Assembly: GCA_023405705.1 (NCBI GenBank)
Contig: JAEXXR010000484.1
Coordinates: 1-9,369, forward strand
Reading direction: 5' to 3'
Source of the DNA: Actinomycetes bacterium
Lineage (GTDB): Bacteria; Actinomycetota; Thermoleophilia; Solirubrobacterales; Solirubrobacteraceae
Length of the DNA: 9,369 nucleotides
Each line of letters starts with the position of its first letter. Position 1 is the stretch's first letter. This document shows, piece by piece, positions 4,259 through 9,369 of the stretch. The notes under the pieces are model-generated. The model was given only the letters and a program-made list of their open reading frames with translations, was not told where the DNA came from and searched no databases. A program made the position numbers and the translations under genes.

Positions 4259-6530
4259 GGCAAGACGGAGCGGGCTGCTCCTCGCTGGTGGGCTGGCGGC
4301 CCTGTGCTGCCTGCCGACTGCGGCGGCGGCGGCTCCGCAGGCGCCGGAGGGCCGTGGGTACGAGTTGATCACCCCGGTCGACAAGAACGGCGTCTCGGTG
4401 CAGCACATCCTTCGCCTCGCCGGCGACGGGAGCGGCGTCGCGTGGACCGGCCTCGGCGCCTTCGCCGACGCCGGATCTGCCAACGCCCAGGTCGCCTACG
4501 TGACCAGACGCGCTGGCTCCGGCTGGGAGACGCAGGCGTACGTGCCGCGCTATGACGGCGACAATCGCACGAGCTACATAATCGGCCAGGAACGGGCACC
4601 GTCGTTCCCCGCCGATCTCTCCTCGATGACGTTCCTGTCGTGGCTGGCGATGTCGCCGGCTGACGCCGACAATTATCCGGGCCAGTCGTTCGGTCCGGGG
4701 GACGTCTACCGCGTCGGCCCGGGCACGCCGCCGGCGACGTTGCTCAGCGGCGGTGACGGGGTGACCGCGAACGGCATGATGCCCGCCGAGCTCAGAGGCG
4801 TCTCCGACGACGGCAGCTCCGTCTTCTTCACGTCGATGGAGCAGATGACGACGGACGTGCCGCCCGCCGATCTCAGCACCAAGCTCTACCGCTGGCGCGA
4901 CGGGAGACTCGCAGCGGTCGGTGTCGGCCCTGACGGCACGCTTCTCGCGGGCGGCAGCTATCTCGGCAACAGCTCGACGAACACGGGGTCGGGCAGCTAC
5001 GGGCAGAACCCTGATTCGTTCGCGGTCAGTGCGGACGGCAGTCGCTTCGTCTTCGGCGGCACCGCCGGCGGCGCGAGACAGGTCTATCTGCACGTGGACG
5101 GGCAGCCCGTCCGTCAGCTCTCGCTGTCGCAGAGAGCCGGGTCGGAGGGGACACCGTCGACGACCTCCGCGGTCTTCGTCGCCGCGACTCCCGACTTCCA
5201 GAAGATCATCATCCAGTCGAGAGACGCGCTGACCGATGACGCCGTCACGGGCGGCGCCGACTATCTGTACGACGTCGCAACGGGGGACCTGACCTATCTC
5301 TTCCCCGACGACTCGCAGACGGCGACGTCGAACCTCAGAGCGGGAATAGGCGTCTCGCGCATCTCCGAGGACGGCGAGACGGTCTACTTCGTCTCGACCG
5401 CGGCGCTCGCACCCGGCGGTACGGCTGGCGTCCGCAACCTGTACGTGTGGGAGAACGGCACGTACACCTTCATCGCGGCGGTCACCACGGCGGACCGCGA
5501 CCTCGCCGTCGTGCCGCGCACGTCTGCCTATCAGACGTATGACGCCTTCACGAGAACCGGCCTCGACGCGAGCGGCGACAGATATCTGTTCGAGTCGTTC
5601 GCGCCGAACCTCGTGCCGGGAACGGACACCAACGGCAGATCGATGGTGTATCTGTACGACAAGAGCGGCGATCAGCCCGTGCTCAGCTGCCTGTCCTGCC
5701 TCGCCGACGGCAGCGCGTCGCAGGGCGACGCGAAGCTCAGCTTCCGCAGCGGCGTGAACGAGAAGATCCCGACGCCGCGGACGATCACCACCGACGGCTC
5801 GATCATCGCGTTCACAACCGAGGACGGCCTCGTCGCGGGCGACACCAACAACGTCGACGACGTCTACGAGCTTCGCGGCGGGAGACTGATGCTCGTCTCC
5901 GGCGGCATCTCGGCGATCGGCACGCAGCTGGCGGGGATGAGCCCCGACGGCGCCGACCTCTACATCCGCACGAACCAGTCGCTCGTCGCACGTGACGTCG
6001 ACCAGGGTCTGCGCGACATCTACGACGTGCGGCTCGGCGGCGGCGAGGCCGACGCCCCGCCCGTGACGGCGCCGTGCCGCGAGGACGAGTGCCAGGATGC
6101 CCCCGGCTCCCGCGTCGAGCTCGACGTCCCCAGCACCACGCTGGTCGACGGCTCCGACGAAGAGGAGGAGGCGACGAGAGAACCGGCCGAGCCGCTCGCC
6201 CGCGTCGCCGCACTCTCCGCCGCGCAGAAGCGCACGCTCGCCCGGAAGGGCCGGGTGACGGTGTCGGTGCGGACGACCACCGGCGGCCGCGTCGCGGTCG
6301 CGCTGAGAGCGAAGATCGGCAGACGCACGCTCCGCGTCGGCTCTGCGAGCCGCACGGCGAGCAAGGCCGCCACGGTCAAGGTGCCGGTCGCGCTGTCCGC
6401 GTCCGCGAGAAGAGCGCTGAAGCGCAGCGGCCGCCTGAAGCTGACGATGACCGTCTCGCTCACGGGCGCCGACAACCCCGTCACCCGGACGTTCACGGTC
6501 AGAGCCGCGAAGCGCGGAGGCAAGCGATGA
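4239..6530 (+). CDS. Secreted beta-propeller (PD40/TolB-like) protein, 763 aa
   Basis: This is an exported protein with a large propeller, probably for binding at the cell surface; its ligand is unknown. Signal peptide: RDFPSRARR, hydrophobic core (11-25), cleavage near TAAAAA (28-32). GRGYELITPVDKNG (38-51) is the usual opening of a Solirubrobacterales secreted propeller family, as I recall it. About nine repeats follow to near residue 605, typified by EDGETVYFVSTAAL, DGSIIAFTTEDGL and DGADLYIRTNQSL, each with a later aromatic strand such as NLYVW or DVYEL. After the propeller come a Cys pair (C613, C618, motif CREDEC), an acidic linker (DEEEEATREP) and a basic C-terminal domain (about 660-763) with LSAAQKRTLARKGRVTV and LSASARRALKRSGRLKL. 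No anchor motif is seen. The GTG start rests on GGAG at 7 bases and a normal signal peptide. Its stop overlaps the next gene. AGA is used for 18 of 59 Arg. Confidence 0.88.
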   Translation: MRDFPSRARRSGLLLAGGLAALCCLPTAAAAAPQAPEGRGYELITPVDKNGVSVQHILRLAGDGSGVAWTGLGAFADAGSANAQVAYVTRRAGSGWETQAYVPRYDGDNRTSYIIGQERAPSFPADLSSMTFLSWLAMSPADADNYPGQSFGPGDVYRVGPGTPPATLLSGGDGVTANGMMPAELRGVSDDGSSVFFTSMEQMTTDVPPADLSTKLYRWRDGRLAAVGVGPDGTLLAGGSYLGNSSTNTGSGSYGQNPDSFAVSADGSRFVFGGTAGGARQVYLHVDGQPVRQLSLSQRAGSEGTPSTTSAVFVAATPDFQKIIIQSRDALTDDAVTGGADYLYDVATGDLTYLFPDDSQTATSNLRAGIGVSRISEDGETVYFVSTAALAPGGTAGVRNLYVWENGTYTFIAAVTTADRDLAVVPRTSAYQTYDAFTRTGLDASGDRYLFESFAPNLVPGTDTNGRSMVYLYDKSGDQPVLSCLSCLADGSASQGDAKLSFRSGVNEKIPTPRTITTDGSIIAFTTEDGLVAGDTNNVDDVYELRGGRLMLVSGGISAIGTQLAGMSPDGADLYIRTNQSLVARDVDQGLRDIYDVRLGGGEADAPPVTAPCREDECQDAPGSRVELDVPSTTLVDGSDEEEEATREPAEPLARVAALSAAQKRTLARKGRVTVSVRTTTGGRVAVALRAKIGRRTLRVGSASRTASKAATVKVPVALSASARRALKRSGRLKLTMTVSLTGADNPVTRTFTVRAAKRGGKR
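6516..6520 (+). promoter_or_regulatory. Ribosome binding site for the large repeat protein inside the upstream gene
   Basis: GGAGG lies 6 bases before the ATG at 6527, inside the last codons of the propeller gene. With the ATGA overlap it fixes the start and indicates translational coupling. Confidence 0.75.
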
Positions 6531-9316
6531 GCGCCAACGACGCCCGGAACCGCACAGAGACGCCGACGATGGAGAAGATGATCGACATGGCGCGCACACG
6601 ACGCGCACGCAGCTCGGCGCACGCGCGCCGCGCGTTGGCGGTCGCCGCCGTGCTCTGCGCCCCGCTCGGGCTCACCGCGACGGCGCAGGCCGACTTCGGC
6701 ATCGTGCCCGGCTCGTTCGTCGCGAGAGCGGACGACGATCTCGGCGCGCCGCTGACGCAGGCGGGCGCGCACCCGAACGCTCGCACCGCGTTCCAGCTCA
6801 ACACGCGGCTCGACAACAACGGACAGGAGGTGCCCGACCAGGACCTCAAGGACGTCGTCGTCGACCTCCCGGTCGGCGTGGTCGGCAACCCGACCGCGGC
6901 TCCGGCCTGTCGCATGGAGGTCTTCGCTTCCGAGGGGGCGCCCCTGTGCCCCACCGCGAGCCAGGTGGGCGTCATCAGACTGGACCTGAGAGGTCAGGTC
7001 GAGGAGCCCCGGCAGATCTCGCTGATGCCGGTCTACAACCTCGTGCCGAGAGCTGACCAGCCGGCACGGTTCGGCTTCCGTCTCGGCCGCAACAACGTCG
7101 TCATCGACGCCCGCGTGCGGAGCGAGTCCGACTACGGCATCACGGCGACGATTCGCAACAGCCCGGGCGGCGCGATCGTGTACGGCGCCGACCTGACGCT
7201 GTGGGGCGTGCCGGCCTCTCCGGTGCACGATCCGCAGCGGTTCCTCCCGGGCGCCTCGGTCCCGGGCGACTTCATGGGTGCGCCGCTGCCCGCCGGTGTC
7301 CCCGTCACCGCGTTCTTCACGAATCCGACGAGATGCGGGCACACGCCCGTGACGAGAATCGCGGTCAGCTCGTGGCAGAACCCGGGCAGCTGGGCGACCG
7401 ACTCGGCGGACGCCGAGGTCCCGACCGGCTGCGACCGGTTGCTGTTCGACCCGTCGATCACGTTCCGTCCGGACACGGCGACCGCCGGGGCGCCGAGCGG
7501 CTACAACGTCGCGATCGACTTCCGCCAGAACGACGACCCGGTCGGCATCTCGCCGTCGGCGCTGCGCACGGCCGTCGTCAGACTGCCGCTCGGCACCGTC
7601 GTCTCGCCGTCGTCGGCCGACGGGCTGCAGGCCTGCTCGCCGGACCAGATCGGCCTCAGAAGCGCCGCCGCGGTCACCTGCCCCGACCAGTCGAAGATCG
7701 GCACGGTCGCGATCGAGACGCCGCTGCTCGACCAGACGCTGACGGGCGGGATCTACCTCGCGCAGCAGACGCCTGAGCAGCTGCTGAGAATCTACCTCGT
7801 GGCCGAGGCCGCGGGCGTGCTCGTGAAGCTCGCCGGCGACATCGACCCGGACCCGGTGACGGGTCAGCTGACGGCGACGTTCGAGGACAACCCGGAGCTT
7901 CCGGTCTCCTCGATCGACCTCGCGTTCAAGGGCGGCCCGCGGGCGGCGCTGTCGAACCCGCGCGCCTGCGGGACCGCGACGACGACCGCCTCGTTCGTGC
8001 CGTGGAGTGGCCAGCCGGCCGTGACGCGGACCGATTCGTTCGAGGTCGGCGGGCCCTGTCCGGGCGGCTTCAACCCGTCGTTCGTCGCCGGCACGCAGAA
8101 CGCCAAGGCCGGTGCGACGTCGCCGTTGACGGTGCGCTTCGCCCGTCAGGACGCCGACGACATGCTCGGCGGCATCGCGCTCGACCTGCCGAACGGCCTG
8201 CTGGCGAGAATCGCCGACGTGCCGCTCTGCGATGAGGCGCGCGGCAACGCCGGCACCTGCGGCGCCGAGTCGCGCATCGGCACGGTGATGACGGCCGCGG
8301 GCCCGGGTGCGACGCCGTTCCAGCTCGCCGGCCCGGTCTACCTGACCGGTCCGTACAAGGGCGGCCCGTTCGGCCTCTCGATCGTCGTCCCGGCGAAGGC
8401 CGGCCCGTTCGACCTCGGCACCGTCGTGGTGCGGACGTCGATCCTGGTCGACAGAGTGACGACGCAGCTGAGAATCGTCTCGGACCCGCTGCCGTCGATC
8501 CTGCAGGGGATCCCGCTGCAGATCCGCACCGTCGACGTGAAGGTCGACCGTCCGGGCTTCACGTTCAACCCGACGAGCTGCAAGGCCTCGAGCACGGCGG
8601 CCGCGATCTCGTCGCTGGCCGGCGCGGTTACGGGCAAGAGCAGCCGCTTCCAGGTGGCCGGCTGCCGGGCGCTGCCGTACAAGCCCAAGCTGACGATCAG
8701 AATGGGCACCAGAGGCCGCACGAAGGCCGGCATCACCGCGCCGCTGAACGTCTCCCTGGCGATGACGCCCGGGCAGGCGAACAACAAGTCGGTCGCCGTG
8801 GCCCTCCCGCGCAACGTCAACGCGCGCCTGAAGGTCATCAACGAGAGAGCGTGCACTATCCAGCAGTTCAACTCGGCGGCCTGCCCGGCGTCGAACCGGA
8901 TCGGCACGGCGAAGGCGGTCACGCCGCTCCTGAAGGATCCGCTCCAGGGCGACGTCTTCTTCGTCAGAAACCCGGCGCGCAGAATCCCGGACCTGATGGT
9001 CGCGCTGCGCGGCCAGGTGGCGGTCGACCTGACCGGCAAGGTCACGGTCAACAGAAACCTCACGCTCAGAACCGAATTCGACACGATCCCCGACGTCCCG
9101 ATCACCAACTTCTCCCTTGACCTTGTGGCAGGGGCGAACGGTCCGGTCGGCTTCGTCGCGAACGCGTGCACGAAGGCGGCGAAGAACGAGAGAGCCCGGA
9201 TCTCCTACCGCTCCCACAGCGGCAAGACGATCCACGTCCGTCAGAGACTCCAGATCGCCGGCTGCACCAGCGGCAGAAGCGCCAAGAAGGCGGCAAAGAA
9301 GCCCGTCAAGAAGTAG
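6527..9316 (+). CDS. Large secreted repeat protein of unknown function, 929 aa
   Basis: I recognise this as the style of large exported protein common in Solirubrobacterales, without a known function. The signal peptide has a long basic N-region (MARTRRARSSAHARR, 21-35), a core (36-50) and probable cleavage after ATAQA55. The start is the ATG overlapping the previous stop (ATGA), with GGAGG at 6 bases; later ATGs (residues 15, 18, 21) lack such a site. The mature protein is beta-rich with four copies of a motif of Cys, 9-14 residues, Cys, Pro or Gly, x-x-Ser-x-Ile/Val-Gly, near residues 128, 369, 568 and 776, each followed by a strand pattern such as GGIYLAQQ or GPVYLTGPYKGGPFGLSIVV. The tail AKKAAKKPVKK is Lys-rich. 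There is no membrane helix or LPXTG. It shares a transcript with the propeller protein, suggesting a joint extracellular role. At least 22 Arg codons are AGA. No terminator is visible before the window ends. Confidence 0.9.
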   Translation: MSANDARNRTETPTMEKMIDMARTRRARSSAHARRALAVAAVLCAPLGLTATAQADFGIVPGSFVARADDDLGAPLTQAGAHPNARTAFQLNTRLDNNGQEVPDQDLKDVVVDLPVGVVGNPTAAPACRMEVFASEGAPLCPTASQVGVIRLDLRGQVEEPRQISLMPVYNLVPRADQPARFGFRLGRNNVVIDARVRSESDYGITATIRNSPGGAIVYGADLTLWGVPASPVHDPQRFLPGASVPGDFMGAPLPAGVPVTAFFTNPTRCGHTPVTRIAVSSWQNPGSWATDSADAEVPTGCDRLLFDPSITFRPDTATAGAPSGYNVAIDFRQNDDPVGISPSALRTAVVRLPLGTVVSPSSADGLQACSPDQIGLRSAAAVTCPDQSKIGTVAIETPLLDQTLTGGIYLAQQTPEQLLRIYLVAEAAGVLVKLAGDIDPDPVTGQLTATFEDNPELPVSSIDLAFKGGPRAALSNPRACGTATTTASFVPWSGQPAVTRTDSFEVGGPCPGGFNPSFVAGTQNAKAGATSPLTVRFARQDADDMLGGIALDLPNGLLARIADVPLCDEARGNAGTCGAESRIGTVMTAAGPGATPFQLAGPVYLTGPYKGGPFGLSIVVPAKAGPFDLGTVVVRTSILVDRVTTQLRIVSDPLPSILQGIPLQIRTVDVKVDRPGFTFNPTSCKASSTAAAISSLAGAVTGKSSRFQVAGCRALPYKPKLTIRMGTRGRTKAGITAPLNVSLAMTPGQANNKSVAVALPRNVNARLKVINERACTIQQFNSAACPASNRIGTAKAVTPLLKDPLQGDVFFVRNPARRIPDLMVALRGQVAVDLTGKVTVNRNLTLRTEFDTIPDVPITNFSLDLVAGANGPVGFVANACTKAAKNERARISYRSHSGKTIHVRQRLQIAGCTSGRSAKKAAKKPVKK

Positions 9317-9343
9317 ACCCCGAACACCCGGGAAGTCGTGAGA

Positions 9344-9369
9344 GGGGGGGGGGCCCGGGGGGGCCGCCC
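9344..9369. other. G/C homopolymer end, possible assembly artefact
   Basis: Ten G in a row (9344-9353), CCC, then seven G and CCGCCC close the window. Nothing similar occurs elsewhere in it. This looks more like a contig-end or low-quality read artefact than biology. It is also where a terminator for the operon would be expected. Confidence 0.4.

Noticed and set aside
4113..6608. Minus-strand open frame of 831 codons antisense to the propeller gene
   Set aside because: Same compositional artefact: an Arg-rich, low-complexity product with no recognisable motif.
6020..9235. Minus-strand open frame of 1071 codons, antisense to the propeller gene end and the large repeat protein
   Set aside because: Its product is Arg/Asp/Gly-rich with no domain, as expected from the antisense frame of GC-rich genes. 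The plus-strand gene has a signal peptide, a ribosome-binding site and internal repeats.

Overview
The window looks like a piece of a high-GC actinobacterial chromosome, most likely class Thermoleophilia, order Solirubrobacterales (Conexibacter/Solirubrobacter/Patulibacter-like). The reasons are the very high GC content, the mix of TadA and tRNA-Ser with a GT4-type glycosyltransferase, and above all four secreted proteins whose sequence style (propeller proteins opening with GYEL-TP-DKNG, and a large protein with repeated Cys-Cys-Pro-x-x-Ser-x-Ile-Gly-Thr motifs) I associate with that order. This placement is from memory of protein families; no search was run. Arginine codon AGA is unusually common for such GC-rich DNA, mainly in the secreted-protein genes.

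Layout. Bases 1-98 are a G-rich edge with no supported gene. Bases 165-629 (+) encode the tRNA wobble adenosine deaminase TadA, followed at 696-785 (+) by tRNA-Ser(CGA). A strong hairpin at 811-842 separates this unit from a convergent glycosyltransferase (834-1862, -). Upstream of that gene, a 16-bp hairpin (1939-1986) ends a small secreted protein gene (2008-2775, -). A 541-base divergent intergenic region (2776-3316) follows. It holds a good sigma-70-type promoter on each strand, an A-rich island with three GGAAA-type boxes, and a structured leader for the next gene, a second small secreted protein (3317-3901, +). Terminator-like hairpins lie at 3918-3935 and 3951-3980.

The right-hand half is one apparent operon. 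A near-consensus promoter (4043-4071) is followed by a leader of about 160 bases with a 5' hairpin and a possible 16-codon leader ORF. Then come a secreted beta-propeller protein (4239-6530) and a very large secreted repeat protein (6527-9316), joined by an ATGA overlap. The last 26 bases are homopolymer G/C runs and may be a contig-end artefact.

How the genes may work together: tadA and the tRNA are decoding genes. The other five genes look like cell-envelope or secretion functions: one cytosolic glycosyltransferase and four exported proteins without an obvious membrane or sortase anchor. The translationally coupled propeller and repeat proteins are the best candidates for a little-described extracellular system in this lineage. 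No CRISPR array, insertion sequence, integrase, defence system or biosynthetic cluster was seen.
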